From Marivita sp. (GTDB lineage Bacteria > Pseudomonadota > Alphaproteobacteria > Rhodobacterales > Rhodobacteraceae), in contig NZ_JALEGT010000119.1 in the NCBI RefSeq assembly GCF_022763305.1, positions 1 through 64,000 on the forward strand: DNA of 64,000 nucleotides, read 5' to 3'. How positions within the stretch are numbered: the stretch's first letter is position 1; each line of letters opens with the position of its first letter. This document shows positions 9,191-18,953 of this stretch, piece after piece. The notes below the pieces were generated by a model. The model was not told the origin of the DNA, made no database searches, and saw only the letters and a program-made list of their open reading frames with translations. Made by a program: the position numbers and the translations under genes.

Positions 9191-12100
9191 TCACTCTGCC
9201 GCTTCCCTGCGATCTGCGCTGGCGCCATAGCCGCCGCCGCCGGGGGTCTTGATGATGAAGACATCCCCCGGTGACATTTCGCGCCGGTCGTTACCGTGTA
9301 GCCGCTCAACCGTTCCATTCCTGCGCGCAACGAGGTTTTCCCCCGGCAGGCCGGGCGCGCCGCCGTTCACCCCGAAGGCGCAGGTCTTTCGGTGGGACGA
9401 CAGGACCGTCACCGTCATGGGTGACAGGAATTCCAGTGACCGGATGATCCCGTCGCCGCCGGACTGCGCGCCCCTGCCCCCGGATCCGCGACGGATCGAA
9501 AATTCCCGGACGCGGACGGGAAAGCGCTGTTCGAGCACTTCGGGATCGGTCATGCGCGTGTTGGTCATGTGGCTGTGCACCGCCGAGCACCCGTCAAAGC
9601 CCGGTCCCGCCCCCGTCCCACCGCAAATGGTTTCGTAATTCTGAATCTCGTCATTGCCGTAGACGAAATTGTTCATCGTCCCCTGGCTGCCGGCAACAAC
9701 ACCAAGCGCGCCGTAAATTGCATCTGCAATGGCCTGGCTGACCTCGGTGTTGCCCGAGATCACCGCGGCGGGATAGGTGGGATTGATGAAGCTGCCTTCG
9801 GGCGAGACGATGCGAATTGGCTTGAGGCAGCCCTCGTTCATCGGAATATCGCTGCCGACCAAAGTCCGGAACACATAGAGCACCACGGCATGGCAGATCG
9901 CCAGCGGCGCGTTGTAGTTCAGCGCATCCTGCGGGCTGGTGCCCGTGAAGTCGATTGTCGCACTCCGATCGCCACGATCCACGGAAATCGCGACCTCGAT
10001 CTTTGCGCCACTGTCGAGCGGATAGGTGAAACGGCTGTCCTCCAACACGTCGATGACACGACGCACGGATTCCTCGGCATTGTCCTGGACGTGCTGCATG
10101 TAGGCCTGCACGACATCAGCGCCGAACTGGTCCACCGCCTTGCGCAGTTCCGAAGCGCCCTTGGCATTGGCCGCGATCTGGGCTGTCAGATCGGCCATGT
10201 TGTGCGCGATGTTGCGGCAGGGGTAACGACCGGAACCCAACAGAGCCCGCGCTTCGGCGTTGCGCAGGCGTCCCCCGGAGACAAGCTTGAAGTTCCGGAT
10301 CAGGATGCCCTCCTCGTCGATATGCGCGCTGTCCGGAGGGGCTGACCCTGGTGTCTTGCCGCCGATATCCGCGTGGTGCCCCCGCGACGCGACAAGGAAC
10401 TCGATGTCGTGTCCATCCCTGTCGAAGACGGGCGTCACCACCGTCACGTCCGGCAGATGTGTCCCACCGTTGAACGGATCGTTCATCATGAACACGTCAC
10501 CGGGCCGGATCTGTCCGGCATTCTCGCGCAGAATGGACCGGACGCTCGCACTCATGGACCCCAGGTGCACCGGGACATGCGGCGCGTTCGCCACCAGATC
10601 GCCGTGCGCATTGAAAATGGCACAAGAGAAATCGAGCCGTTCGCGGATGTTCACAGACGCCGCCGTTTTGGCCAAGGTCGCGCCCATCTGTTCCGCAATT
10701 GACATGAACAGGTTGTTGAAAACCTCCAGCATGATGGGATCAACAGAGGTTCCGATGGCCTCATCGCGGACCAGCGGCTCGATGCGCCGCAAGACCAGCG
10801 CTCCACCGTCAAGACAGGTGGCCTGCCAGCCCTGCTCGACGACGGTGGTTCCGGTGGGCTCGTTGATCACCGCAGGTCCCGTTACCTTGGTCCCCTTGCC
10901 CATTCTGGTTCGGTCATGGGTCGCAACGGTCTGTCGCGCGCCCCCCGACCACATTCTGGCTTCGCCGTGCTGGCTGTCCTGCGGTTCTGCAACGTGCAGA
11001 TGTGCGTCTGCGCCGGATGCGCCAATGGCCTCGACCGAGATCATCTCTGCGATGATGTCGTCTCCGTCGGGCCGGAACCCAAATTCGGTCTGATGTGCAT
11101 CCCGGAACGCCGCGACCATATGGTCGGACCCGGCGAGCGGCACAGGCAATGTCGTCTGCGAGGCGGACATGCGCAGAAACACGCGCGTCTGCACCGCGAT
11201 GTCGGCTTCGTCGACACCCTGAGCCCGGACATCGTGGCGCGCATGCCGGGCCAGCTCCTGTGCCGCGGCCTCAATCCCGGAAAGATCGGTGATGGGCAGG
11301 TTCAACTGCCGTTCCCGCATGGACACGATATCGGCAAGGCCCATGCCGAGTGCGGAAAGTACCCCGGCATAGGGATGCAGATAGACCGATGTCATGCCCA
11401 AGGCATCCGCGACAAGGCAGGCATGTTGCCCGCCTGCACCGCCGAAGCAGTTGAGCGTGTACCGCGTCACGTCATAACCGCGTGCAACGCTGATTTCCTT
11501 GATGGCATTTGCCATGTTGTCGACGGCAATCCGCAGGAACCCCTCTGCAAGGGCTTCAACGGTCATGGGCGCATCGCCGGTCTGATCAGCAATGTCTTGC
11601 GACAGCTGTTCGAACAGGGCGCGGGGCGTGTCGGCATCTAGGGGCGCATCGCTCTTGGGGCCGAAGACGCGCGGGAAAGTCTCGGGTTGCAGCTTGCCAA
11701 GGACGACATTGCAGTCGGTGACGGTCAGAGGACCGCCGCGCCGGTAGCAGGCAGGCCCCGGATCGGCGCCCGCGCTCTCGGGGCCAACCTGCAATCGGCC
11801 ATCCCGGAAAGACAGTATCGATCCCCCACCTGCCGCGACGGTGTGGATCGACATCATCGGGGCGCGCATCCGCACCCCGGCGACTTCTGTCTCGAAACTG
11901 CGCTCGAATTCGCCTGCGTAGTGGCACACATCCGTCGACGTGCCTCCCATATCGAACCCGATCAGCCGGTCGAACCCGTCTTTGTTGGCCGTCCCGACCA
12001 TGCCCACAACTCCGCCTGCCGGACCGGAAAGGATCGAGTCCCGGCCATGGAACATGTCGGCATCCGTCAGGCCGCCATTCGACTGCATGAACATCAACCG

Positions 12101-12820
12101 ATCGACCGTTCCGGGCCCAAGCGCGTCGCGCACCTGAGTGACATATCGCTTCAGGATCGGGGTCAGGTAGGCATCGGCAACCGTGGTGTCACCGCGCGAG
12201 ACCAGCTTGATGAGCGCACTTGTCTGATGGCTGAGCGAAACCTGCGTAAAGCCCTGCTGTCTCGCCATCTCGCCAAGCTTCGTCTCGTGCTCGGGGTTTC
12301 GATAGCCGTGCAGCAGCGCAATGGCGACAGACCGATACCCCTGACCATAGGCGCGGCAGAGCGCCTCGCGCGCCTGAACGAGGTCCAGAGGTGTAACGAC
12401 ACGACCCTCGGCATCCAGTCTTTCGTCGATCTCTGCCACGTCCGCATAGAGCAGATCGGGCAGTCGGATATCGAGCGCGAAAAGATCAGGCCGGTTCTGG
12501 TATCCGATTCGCAGAAGGTCTTTGAAACCGCGCGTGATGAGAAGAAATGTCCGTTCTCCCTTCCGTTCGAGCAGCGCATTGGTGGCAACGGTAGTGCCCA
12601 TCTTGACCGCCCGGATCGCGTTGGCAGGAATTGGATCGCTTGGCGTCAGCCCCAGAATATCGCGAATGCCCTGCACCGCCGCATCTTTGTAAGACTCTGG
12701 TTTTTCGGAAAGAATCTTGTGGCTTCTAAGCGCACCTTCAGGGGAACGGGCGACGATGTCGGTAAAGGTGCCGCCACGATCAATCCAGAAGTCCCACTTG
12801 GCATCCCGTTCGGTCATCAT
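9191..12820 (-). CDS. Hydantoinase A/B fusion, 5-oxoprolinase-type ATP-dependent hydrolase
   Basis: This is a single 1209-aa polypeptide combining the HyuA-like half (DRGGTFTD close to the N-terminus and [12 protein letters not shown] in the middle) with the HyuB-like half (from about residue 685, including [12 protein letters not shown]). Fusions of this length are typical of 5-oxoprolinase (5-oxo-L-proline to glutamate, ATP-driven), though relatives act on hydantoins and N-methylhydantoin. I chose the ATG at 12820 because GGGAGA precedes it by 5 nt; a second ATG follows at once, and an upstream TTG at 12859 has no ribosome site. It is divergent from a TRAP transporter, which probably imports its substrate. 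Confidence 0.88.
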   Translation of the reverse strand: MMTERDAKWDFWIDRGGTFTDIVARSPEGALRSHKILSEKPESYKDAAVQGIRDILGLTPSDPIPANAIRAVKMGTTVATNALLERKGERTFLLITRGFKDLLRIGYQNRPDLFALDIRLPDLLYADVAEIDERLDAEGRVVTPLDLVQAREALCRAYGQGYRSVAIALLHGYRNPEHETKLGEMARQQGFTQVSLSHQTSALIKLVSRGDTTVADAYLTPILKRYVTQVRDALGPGTVDRLMFMQSNGGLTDADMFHGRDSILSGPAGGVVGMVGTANKDGFDRLIGFDMGGTSTDVCHYAGEFERSFETEVAGVRMRAPMMSIHTVAAGGGSILSFRDGRLQVGPESAGADPGPACYRRGGPLTVTDCNVVLGKLQPETFPRVFGPKSDAPLDADTPRALFEQLSQDIADQTGDAPMTVEALAEGFLRIAVDNMANAIKEISVARGYDVTRYTLNCFGGAGGQHACLVADALGMTSVYLHPYAGVLSALGMGLADIVSMRERQLNLPITDLSGIEAAAQELARHARHDVRAQGVDEADIAVQTRVFLRMSASQTTLPVPLAGSDHMVAAFRDAHQTEFGFRPDGDDIIAEMISVEAIGASGADAHLHVAEPQDSQHGEARMWSGGARQTVATHDRTRMGKGTKVTGPAVINEPTGTTVVEQGWQATCLDGGALVLRRIEPLVRDEAIGTSVDPIMLEVFNNLFMSIAEQMGATLAKTAASVNIRERLDFSCAIFNAHGDLVANAPHVPVHLGSMSASVRSILRENAGQIRPGDVFMMNDPFNGGTHLPDVTVVTPVFDRDGHDIEFLVASRGHHADIGGKTPGSAPPDSAHIDEEGILIRNFKLVSGGRLRNAEARALLGSGRYPCRNIAHNMADLTAQIAANAKGASELRKAVDQFGADVVQAYMQHVQDNAEESVRRVIDVLEDSRFTYPLDSGAKIEVAISVDRGDRSATIDFTGTSPQDALNYNAPLAICHAVVLYVFRTLVGSDIPMNEGCLKPIRIVSPEGSFINPTYPAAVISGNTEVSQAIADAIYGALGVVAGSQGTMNNFVYGNDEIQNYETICGGTGAGPGFDGCSAVHSHMTNTRMTDPEVLEQRFPVRVREFSIRRGSGGRGAQSGGDGIIRSLEFLSPMTVTVLSSHRKTCAFGVNGGAPGLPGENLVARRNGTVERLHGNDRREMSPGDVFIIKTPGGGGYGASADRREAAE

Positions 12821-12864
12821 TGCTGTCTCCCAAGAACAAAGGTGTTGCCTTATGGTCAAAACGC

Positions 12865-12877
12865 TGACAATTTGTCA
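12865..12877. promoter_or_regulatory. 13-bp dyad in the oxoprolinase/dctP divergent promoter
   Basis: TGACAATTTGTCA is a perfect inverted repeat about a central T. It sits in the 108 bp between the two divergent starts and looks like a MarR- or GntR-type operator. The nearby MarR-like gene at 15844 is the obvious candidate binder, but no second copy is seen before that gene. Confidence 0.4.
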
Positions 12878-12928
12878 ACGTTATGTATCCGGATGCAAAA
12901 ACCGGGTCATCCAACAGAGGAGTTACCA

Positions 12929-13894
12929 ATGAAACATTTCGCAATCGTATCGGCGCTCGCCTTGGGCGTGACGTCCGCAGCGCAGGCCGATACATGGGAC
13001 ATGCCGACACCCTACGGGGATGCGACGTTCCACACGCAGAACATCGCCCAATTCGCAGACGAGATCGCCGCGGCAACCGACGGTGCACTCGAGATCACCG
13101 TGCATTCGGGCGGTTCGCTGTTTCCACATGGCGAAATCCGCAACGTGGTGCGTTCCGGACAGGTTCCGATCGGGGAGTTCTTCCTGTCGCTCCTCGTCAA
13201 CGATGACGCAGCCTTCGGCATCGACAGCCAGCCCTTCGTCGCAACAAGCTATGACGACGCGGCCCGCCTTTGGGCTGCGCAGGAACCGGTGATCACCGAA
13301 CTGCTGTCGGCGCAGGGCCTGATGCCCCTCTTCTCGGTGCCATGGCCGGCGCAAGGCCTGTATACCAACGGCGAAATCGCAACTGTGGACGATCTCGCAG
13401 GTCTGCGGTTCCGTTCGTACAACGCGGCTCTCGAAGAGTTTGCCACGCTCGCCAAGGCAGCCCCGGTTCAGGTCGAAGCACCGGACATCCCGCAGGCCTT
13501 TGCCACCGGACAGGTCGAGGCGATGGTGACCTCGCCCTCCACAGGCGTGAACTCCACGGCATGGGACTTTGTCACCCACTACACCCCCATCAATGCCTGG
13601 GTGCCCAAGAACATCGTCGTCGTGAATGAACGCGCCTTCCGCCGCCTGCCCGAGGATGTTCAGGCCGCCGTCATGTCCGCCGCAGAGGCTGCAGAGGCGC
13701 GCGGCTGGGAGATGTCCGCCGCCGAAGCGGATGCACAGACCAAAGTGCTCGCGGACAACGGCATGGTGATCGTCGAGCCCAGTGCAGAACTGACCGCAGG
13801 TTTGCAGGAGATCGGGGCGCAGATGCTGGAGAATTGGAAGGCGAACGCCTCAGAGGCGGCACTTTCCATCCTGACAACCTATCAGGGGCAGTAA
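12929..13894 (+). CDS. dctP: TRAP transporter substrate-binding protein DctP
   Basis: This is the periplasmic binding protein of a tripartite ATP-independent transporter, 321 aa. The ATG at 12929 follows GAGGAG and opens a signal peptide ending near AAQA (residues 17-20). The family's conserved arginine region is visible as DDLAGLRFRSYN near residues 154-165. The same frame stays open for more than 1.2 kb upstream, but only as a shadow of the opposite-strand gene. The neighbouring oxoprolinase-type gene suggests a cyclic amide or a small carboxylated compound as ligand. Confidence 0.9.
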   Translation: MKHFAIVSALALGVTSAAQADTWDMPTPYGDATFHTQNIAQFADEIAAATDGALEITVHSGGSLFPHGEIRNVVRSGQVPIGEFFLSLLVNDDAAFGIDSQPFVATSYDDAARLWAAQEPVITELLSAQGLMPLFSVPWPAQGLYTNGEIATVDDLAGLRFRSYNAALEEFATLAKAAPVQVEAPDIPQAFATGQVEAMVTSPSTGVNSTAWDFVTHYTPINAWVPKNIVVVNERAFRRLPEDVQAAVMSAAEAAEARGWEMSAAEADAQTKVLADNGMVIVEPSAELTAGLQEIGAQMLENWKANASEAALSILTTYQGQ

Positions 13895-13941
13895 ACCGGG
13901 CATCGCAGGTCTTCCCGGCCTGCATACTCTTGCCAAGACGG

Positions 13942-13978
13942 GCCCGGCGCTGGTTCTCTCTCGCCAAGAGCGCCGGGC
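13942..13978 (+). terminator. Intercistronic hairpin between dctP and dctQ
   Basis: GCCCGGCGCT at 13942-13951 pairs perfectly with AGCGCCGGGC at 13969-13978, with no T-run. As with the hairpin after ugpB, it probably raises binding-protein over permease expression. Confidence 0.55.
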
Positions 13979-14000
13979 TCGCTTTTCCCAAGGAGGCACC

Positions 14001-14525
14001 ATGCGGGTTATCTTGGATCGGATCTATCTCGGAGCGGCATGGCTGTCGGCGTTCACCATTCTTGCCATCGCCATCCTGATCAGTGCTCAAATCTTTCTGA
14101 ATGTCGCTACACGGGTCGGCGGACTGCCCCTGCCCTCCACGATCCCATCTTATGCGGATTTCTCGGGCTTCATGCTCGCGGCGGCCACGTTTCTGGCGAT
14201 GCCTTACACCTTCCGCAGCGGCGGTCACATCAAGGTGTCGCTGATCACAAGCCGACTGCCCTCAAAGGCCCGCCTCTGGGCCGAGATCGCCGCGCTCGCC
14301 GTCGCCGCGTTCCTGACCGGCTTCGCCGTCTACTATATCTGGGTTCTGATCGCCGAGAGCATCCATTTCGGAGATGTGTCGAGCGGAACCATTCCGATCC
14401 CCCTGTGGATCCCGCAATCGGCAATGGGCGTTGGCATGAGCCTGCTGTGCGTCGCGGTGATCGACAGCCTTGTCCAGACCATCATCCAGGGCGAACCGGT
14501 GATCGCCGCATCCGAGGAGGCATGA
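14001..14525 (+). CDS. dctQ: TRAP transporter small permease DctQ
   Basis: This is a 174-aa membrane protein with four hydrophobic segments, the size and topology of the TRAP small subunit. The start follows AAGGAGGCACC, a strong ribosome site. It ends 1 bp before the large permease gene, and the pair forms the membrane part of the TRAP system. The sequence SGGHIKVSLI near residues 73-82 is typical of the family. Confidence 0.9.
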   Translation: MRVILDRIYLGAAWLSAFTILAIAILISAQIFLNVATRVGGLPLPSTIPSYADFSGFMLAAATFLAMPYTFRSGGHIKVSLITSRLPSKARLWAEIAALAVAAFLTGFAVYYIWVLIAESIHFGDVSSGTIPIPLWIPQSAMGVGMSLLCVAVIDSLVQTIIQGEPVIAASEEA

Positions 14526-14526
14526 G

Positions 14527-15828
14527 ATGCCCGATCCGCTCGTTGGCCTGATCCTGCTTGCGCTGCTTTTCGTCCTTCTCGCCGGGGGCCTCTGGATTGC
14601 CCTGGCTCTGACCGGCGTCGCGGCCTTTGCCTTGGCCTTCTTTTCCAACTCCTCCGTGGGGTTGAACATGGCGGTCACCTTCTGGGGCCACAGCCATTCC
14701 TGGTCCTTGACCGCCCTGCCCCTCTTTATCCTCATGGGCGAAGTCCTGCTCCGATCCCGGCTGAGCAAGGACATGTTCAACGGGCTTGCACCGTGGCTGG
14801 GCGGACTACCGGGCCGACTCTTGCATGTGAACGTTCTGGGCTGCGCGATTTTCGCAGCGGTGTCGGGATCGTCAGCCGCGACGGCGGCCACCATCGGCAA
14901 GATGTCCATTCCCGAATTGAAGTCCCGAGGATACCCCGAGGGCCTCATCATCGGCACCCTTGCCGGATCGGCCACGCTTGGTCTTCTGATCCCCCCCTCG
15001 ATCATTCTGATCGTCTACGGCGTGGCGACCGAACAGTCGATTGCGCGGCTTTTCGTGGCTGGCCTGATCCCGGGCGCGATGCTGGTCACGCTGTTCGGGG
15101 CTTACGTCGCGCTCCGAGCGTGGATGAACCCCGATCTGATCCCGGTCGAGACCACGCGGATGAGCCTGCGCGAAAAGCTGTGGGAGGCGCGTGGCCTGAT
15201 CCCGGTTGCGCTGCTGATCACTGGTGTCATTGGCGCGATCTACACCGGAATGGCCTCGCCCACGGACGCGGCCGCGCTTGGCGTCTTGCTGTCGATCCTG
15301 CTCGCGGCCCTGTCCGGCACCTTCACGATGCGCGACTTTCTCGACGCGCTTCTTTCGGCGACCCGCACCTCCTGCATGATCGCGTTCATCCTGCTGGGCG
15401 CCGCATTCCTTGCCGTGGCGATGGGCTTTACCGGCCTGCCCCGCAATCTTGCAGCCTGGATCGGAGAGATGGGCCTGTCGCCCTATGTCCTTCTGGCGGT
15501 CCTGACCATCTTCTTCATCGTGCTGGGGCTTTTCCTCGACGGGATCTCGGTTGTCGTGCTGACCACCTCGATCATCATGCCGATGGTCATGGCGGTCGGG
15601 ATCGACCCGATCTGGTTCGGCATCTACCTCGTGCTGGTTGTCGAGATGAGCCAGATCACACCACCTGTGGGCTTCAACCTCTTCGTCATTCAAGGATTGA
15701 CCGGGATCGATGTCCTTCGCATTGCCAAGGCGGCATTGCCGTTCTTCTTCCTGTTGCTGCTGGCCGTCGTGTTGATCACGATCTTCCCCGGCATCGTCAC
15801 CTACCTGCCGGAAGCCATGAACCGCTGA
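14527..15828 (+). CDS. dctM: TRAP transporter large permease DctM
   Basis: This is a 433-aa, highly hydrophobic protein of about 12 helices, the usual length of the large subunit, which carries the sodium-coupled transport path. Motifs seen are FAAVSGSSAATAATIGKM near 116-133 and TPPVGFNLFVIQG near 379-391, both hallmarks of the family. It completes dctPQM and converges on the MarR-like gene, with stops 16 bp apart. Confidence 0.93.
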   Translation: MPDPLVGLILLALLFVLLAGGLWIALALTGVAAFALAFFSNSSVGLNMAVTFWGHSHSWSLTALPLFILMGEVLLRSRLSKDMFNGLAPWLGGLPGRLLHVNVLGCAIFAAVSGSSAATAATIGKMSIPELKSRGYPEGLIIGTLAGSATLGLLIPPSIILIVYGVATEQSIARLFVAGLIPGAMLVTLFGAYVALRAWMNPDLIPVETTRMSLREKLWEARGLIPVALLITGVIGAIYTGMASPTDAAALGVLLSILLAALSGTFTMRDFLDALLSATRTSCMIAFILLGAAFLAVAMGFTGLPRNLAAWIGEMGLSPYVLLAVLTIFFIVLGLFLDGISVVVLTTSIIMPMVMAVGIDPIWFGIYLVLVVEMSQITPPVGFNLFVIQGLTGIDVLRIAKAALPFFFLLLLAVVLITIFPGIVTYLPEAMNR

Positions 15829-15834
15829 CCATCA

Positions 15835-15864
15835 CGGGCTGCGTTACAACGACGACGCAGCCCG
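15835..15864. terminator. Hairpin at convergent dctM / MarR-like ends
   Basis: CGGGCTGCGT at 15835-15844 pairs with ACGCAGCCCG at 15855-15864. It overlaps the 3' end of the MarR-like gene and has no clear T-run, so termination activity is uncertain. Confidence 0.4.
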
Positions 15865-16359
15865 GCTTGCCTGATCATACTGGCCGGACAAGGCCCGCAG
15901 ACTTGCACCCATGTTGCTCAGATCCTCGCCTGTGATGTCCATGCGACCCAGCCCATCCAGCAGGCACCTTTCGCGCACAATGCGGTACGCATCGCAGAGC
16001 TTTTCCCCGGTCTCCGATGTTCGGTAGAACACTTCCTTGCCGCGCTTTTCGGACTCGATCAGTCCCGCTTTCGACAGCTTACGGAGCGCATAATTCACGG
16101 TGTGCGTGTCGTCGATATTGAGCAGGAAACAGACATCGCTCAGCCGTTTGTCCCGTCCGCGATGGTTCACATTGTGCAGGACAAGAATTTCGAGAGGGCT
16201 CATCTCCGTATGGCCGGCGGCTGCCATACATTTGACCATCCACCGTGAGAACGCGTTGAATGCGATGATCAACCCGAATTCGAACTCGGACGCTTCCCAG
16301 CCTTCACCTTCGGCAAGGTGACGGGAAGAAACAATCTTGCGCCGCGTCTGATCTGTCAT
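15844..16359 (-). CDS. MarR-like winged-helix regulator
   Basis: The 171-aa protein has a winged-helix DNA-binding region at about residues 50-120 (MSPLEILVLHNV, then LNIDDTHTVNYALRKLSKAG as the recognition helix region). It fits the group of predicted MarR-type regulators often found beside TRAP and catabolic genes. It is convergent with dctPQM and close to the oxoprolinase gene, so local control of that pair is likely. Its ligand is unknown. The intergenic region before it (16360-16616) holds the qorB terminator and nothing else I can support. Confidence 0.75.
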   Translation of the reverse strand: MTDQTRRKIVSSRHLAEGEGWEASEFEFGLIIAFNAFSRWMVKCMAAAGHTEMSPLEILVLHNVNHRGRDKRLSDVCFLLNIDDTHTVNYALRKLSKAGLIESEKRGKEVFYRTSETGEKLCDAYRIVRERCLLDGLGRMDITGEDLSNMGASLRALSGQYDQASRAASSL

Positions 16360-16578
16360 GGCATTTTACCTGCGATTTACCGACATCCTATTGTTATACT
16401 GCGGCGATGCACAGTGCAAACAGCGTTGATGCAAGATGTGGTGGAGATTTTACTGCTGGGTCCACTTGCTGTCCCGACCGTTCCGGCGGTCGTCTGCGTC
16501 CCGAACCGGGCGCAACAGATCTGACGCGTGTCCATGTCGGCCGGCACGGCGGCAGGGGTCCAACGCGTTCCAGAAAAC

Positions 16579-16610
16579 CACCGGACCGCACAAGACATGG
16601 CGGTCCGGTG
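16579..16610 (-). terminator. Intrinsic terminator of the qorB-like gene
   Basis: An 11-bp perfect stem (16579-16589 with 16600-16610) is followed on the minus strand by TTTTC. It lies just after the stop at 16617, as expected for a rho-independent terminator. Confidence 0.75.
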
Positions 16611-16616
16611 AGAGCA

Positions 16617-17465
16617 TCAGTTTTGCAGGGCCTCTGCGACAGCGGCGTCCAGCGTCGTGGTGGGCCGACCGATTAGGCGCGACAGGTCACCACTGTCGGT
16701 GCTCAGCCACCCCTCCGGAATGCCCGCTTCGGCATCTGCAATCACAGCCGCAAATCCCTCGGGCAGCCCGACACTGGCCAGAATGCCTGCATAGCTGTCC
16801 TTTGGCAGGTCGTTGTATGGGATCGCCCTGCCGACGTGGCGCGATAGCGCGGCCGCCATGTCGTTCAACGTGATGGCTGTATCTGCGCCCAGCTCATAGA
16901 TCATGTTGTCGTGGCCATTTCCGGCCGCAACCGCCGCCAGCGCCTCGCCAAGGTCCTGCCGGGTGGCCGGAGTTGTCTTTCCATCCCCGGTCGCACCGAT
17001 CATCGCGCCCTGTTCGACGGCGATCGGCAAAGACGCCGTCCAGTTCTCAAAGTACCACGGATTGCGCAGAATTGTGTAAGTGATCCCCGAATTCGTCAGG
17101 ATCTCTTCGGTCTTGCGATGATCCCGCGCGATCAGCAGCGGGCTTTGATCTGCCTTCAAGATCGAGGTATAGATGATCCGACCGACACCAGCAGCCTGTG
17201 CCGCCGTGATCACGTTTTCATGCTGCCCGACGCGGTCCGCAAAATCCGAAGACGAGACCAACGCCAGAACATCGACACCAAGCAGCGCCACCTGCAGGGT
17301 TTCGGGTTTCGTGTAATCGAACGCGCGGGTTTCGACACCCAGATCGGCCACCTTGGCGGTGTCCCGTGCGAGAGCGATGATCGACCCGGCATCGACGTGG
17401 GATTTCAAAGCTTGGACAGCGATACGACCGAGTTGGCCGCTTGCCCCGGAAATGGCGATTGTCAT
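16617..17465 (-). CDS. qorB: NAD(P)H:quinone oxidoreductase, QorB (QOR2) type
   Basis: This 282-aa enzyme of the NmrA-like atypical SDR family resembles E. coli QorB (YtfG) along its whole length. It has the nucleotide-binding GASGQLG at residues 7-13, YTSILKADQSPL near 94-105, LRNPWYFEN near 133-141, and IGRPTTTLDAAV close to the end. QorB reduces quinones in the cytoplasm with NADPH. It is divergent from an HxlR regulator, the same pairing as qorB and ytfH in E. coli, which strengthens the call. Confidence 0.88.
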   Translation of the reverse strand: MTIAISGASGQLGRIAVQALKSHVDAGSIIALARDTAKVADLGVETRAFDYTKPETLQVALLGVDVLALVSSSDFADRVGQHENVITAAQAAGVGRIIYTSILKADQSPLLIARDHRKTEEILTNSGITYTILRNPWYFENWTASLPIAVEQGAMIGATGDGKTTPATRQDLGEALAAVAAGNGHDNMIYELGADTAITLNDMAAALSRHVGRAIPYNDLPKDSYAGILASVGLPEGFAAVIADAEAGIPEGWLSTDSGDLSRLIGRPTTTLDAAVAEALQN

Positions 17466-17524
17466 GTGGAAGGCTCCTTGTCGGTTTCATTGACGAGAAG
17501 CGATGTAGAACCTAAGCTATCTTT

Positions 17525-17549
17525 AAGTAAGTACGCACCAAAAAGTAAG
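17525..17549. promoter_or_regulatory. Candidate HxlR operator, AAGTAAG direct repeats
   Basis: AAGTAAG occurs at 17525-17531 and again at 17543-17549, 18 bp apart, in the 85-bp gap between the divergent qorB-like and HxlR genes. Quinone-responsive HxlR regulators bind such gaps; this particular site is inferred. Confidence 0.35.
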
Positions 17550-17550
17550 A

Positions 17551-17931
17551 ATGAACTTTTTGAAACCCGAGTTGGACTTCGCCCCCGACGTGATGAGCGA
17601 AATGTGCCCCTCCCGTCGCCTGCTGAATGACGTGACCAGCAAGTGGGGTATCTTCGTGATGCTGGCACTGCACAGCGAAACCATGCGGTTCAGCAGCTTG
17701 CGACGCCGCATCGGCGGGGTCAGTGAAAAGATGCTGTCTCAAACGCTCAAGACGCTCGAAGCCGATGGATTTGTCGCACGCCGCAGCTTTGACGTCGTGC
17801 CACCGCATGTCGAATACTCGCTGACAGAGCACGGGATGGAATTGGCCGGTCACCTCAAGGGGCTGGCCCTGTGGCTGGAAAAGACGTTGCCGGATTTGCC
17901 CTGCGCACAGGAGTTGCTTGACCGCAAGTGA
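17551..17931 (+). CDS. HxlR-family transcriptional regulator
   Basis: This is a 126-aa winged-helix protein. The HxlR signature is clear: a cysteine (C19), then LLNDVTSKWGIFVMLAL, FSSLRRRIGGVSEKMLSQTL and VPPHVEYSLTEHG. Relatives such as QorR/YtfH and HypR sense quinones or reactive electrophiles through an N-terminal cysteine at this position and repress the adjacent reductase. No good ribosome site precedes the ATG at 17551; a second ATG at 17593 also lacks one. The divergent qorB-like gene is its probable target. Confidence 0.88.
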   Translation: MNFLKPELDFAPDVMSEMCPSRRLLNDVTSKWGIFVMLALHSETMRFSSLRRRIGGVSEKMLSQTLKTLEADGFVARRSFDVVPPHVEYSLTEHGMELAGHLKGLALWLEKTLPDLPCAQELLDRK

Positions 17932-18049
17932 TAACCATGCGCCGGCCTGCACCGCCGTCCTTGCATCGCCGGAGGATGCGATCCATGCACCGATGCCAGA
18001 GCCGCAGCATTCACAAGACAGGTTTGGAAAACGCGGCCTGCACCCTCCG

Positions 18050-18661
18050 TCAAACAATGACATCCAGCACGGTTTGGTCTCCCTCGAAGCGCATCGACAC
18101 GGCATGTGCCTCGGCCTCGCTCATGGCGCGAAAGAGCCGATCCCTCTGGTTCTCGGGATGACCCGAGAGGTAGAATTGCGTCGTCAGGACCTCTTGCCCC
18201 GCAGCGTCGAAGATTTTGACATGGATATGCGGTGTGCGCCCCGGATAGGAGACCGGTTTGATCGTCCTGAACCGGTATTCGCCACCACCGCCCGTAATGT
18301 CATGTCCAAAACCTTGAAAGGCCATGTCCTGAGGTGCCGTATTTCGGTCTCGCGGATGCATGTACCGGCCGTTCACGTCGCATTGCCAGATTTCAACCCT
18401 GTACCCGACCCGCGGGCCACCTGCCTCATCAAGCACGCGCCCGGACAAGGTGATGATTTCACCGCCGGCGTCTTTTACCTGACCAGCGATCCGAACAAGA
18501 TCGTTGTCCACATCCGCGAACCGCATCGAAGGGTCCGGATAATATGGGCCCTCCATTGCGCTCGGGGTTTCAATGGCGGCCGCCGCACGTCCGGCAGTCA
18601 GGGCCGCAAATGTGCTCGTCATCCAGGTAAAGAACGTCCGTCTGTTGGTGGTATTCGACAT
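18050..18661 (-). CDS. Exported intradiol ring-cleavage dioxygenase-like protein
   Basis: This is a 203-aa protein related to protocatechuate 3,4-dioxygenase beta. The four iron ligands appear kept: a tyrosine in WQCDVNGRYMHP, a tyrosine in KPVSYPGR, and the two histidines of HIH. An N-terminal NRRTFF followed by a hydrophobic stretch and AAAA looks like a Tat-type signal, so it may act in the periplasm. I chose the second ATG (18661), preceded by GGAGA at 6 nt, over the one at 18673. No other aromatic-degradation gene is nearby, so the substrate is open. Confidence 0.8.
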   Translation of the reverse strand: MSNTTNRRTFFTWMTSTFAALTAGRAAAAIETPSAMEGPYYPDPSMRFADVDNDLVRIAGQVKDAGGEIITLSGRVLDEAGGPRVGYRVEIWQCDVNGRYMHPRDRNTAPQDMAFQGFGHDITGGGGEYRFRTIKPVSYPGRTPHIHVKIFDAAGQEVLTTQFYLSGHPENQRDRLFRAMSEAEAHAVSMRFEGDQTVLDVIV

Positions 18662-18953
18662 GCATGTCTCCATTCAAACGCCCGGCCATTTCCGAGGCAC
18701 CACATACGCCACTGCATGAGGTTTTGGCCCGACTGGGCATCATCCCTCGTAGCTTGCACGAAGACCTAGAGCGTTTCCGTCGCGGGAGAATTCAAGACTG
18801 CAAAACTCCGCTCATGCCCGAAAGACCCTCGGCAGGCGCGCGAATCCGCCGCGCTTCTGCAGCCGCCCCGCTGCAAGGGAGAGGTTGTCGTGGTCGCGGA
18901 ATACCGCGATGTTAGGCGCATCGACGAGAGCCGCCGTAGCCAAGAGACCTGAC

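Noticed and set aside
9569-10345. 258-aa open frame antisense to the oxoprolinase-type gene
   Set aside because: High-GC shadow frame with no ribosome site or family features; the opposite strand encodes the conserved enzyme.
11687-12928. Upstream in-frame extension of dctP by 414 codons
   Set aside because: It lies antisense to the oxoprolinase-type gene, and a signal peptide with GAGGAG sets the start at 12929.
18664-18915. 83-aa plus-strand frame before fumarase
   Set aside because: Arg-rich composition, no ribosome site, and overlap with the dioxygenase start region.
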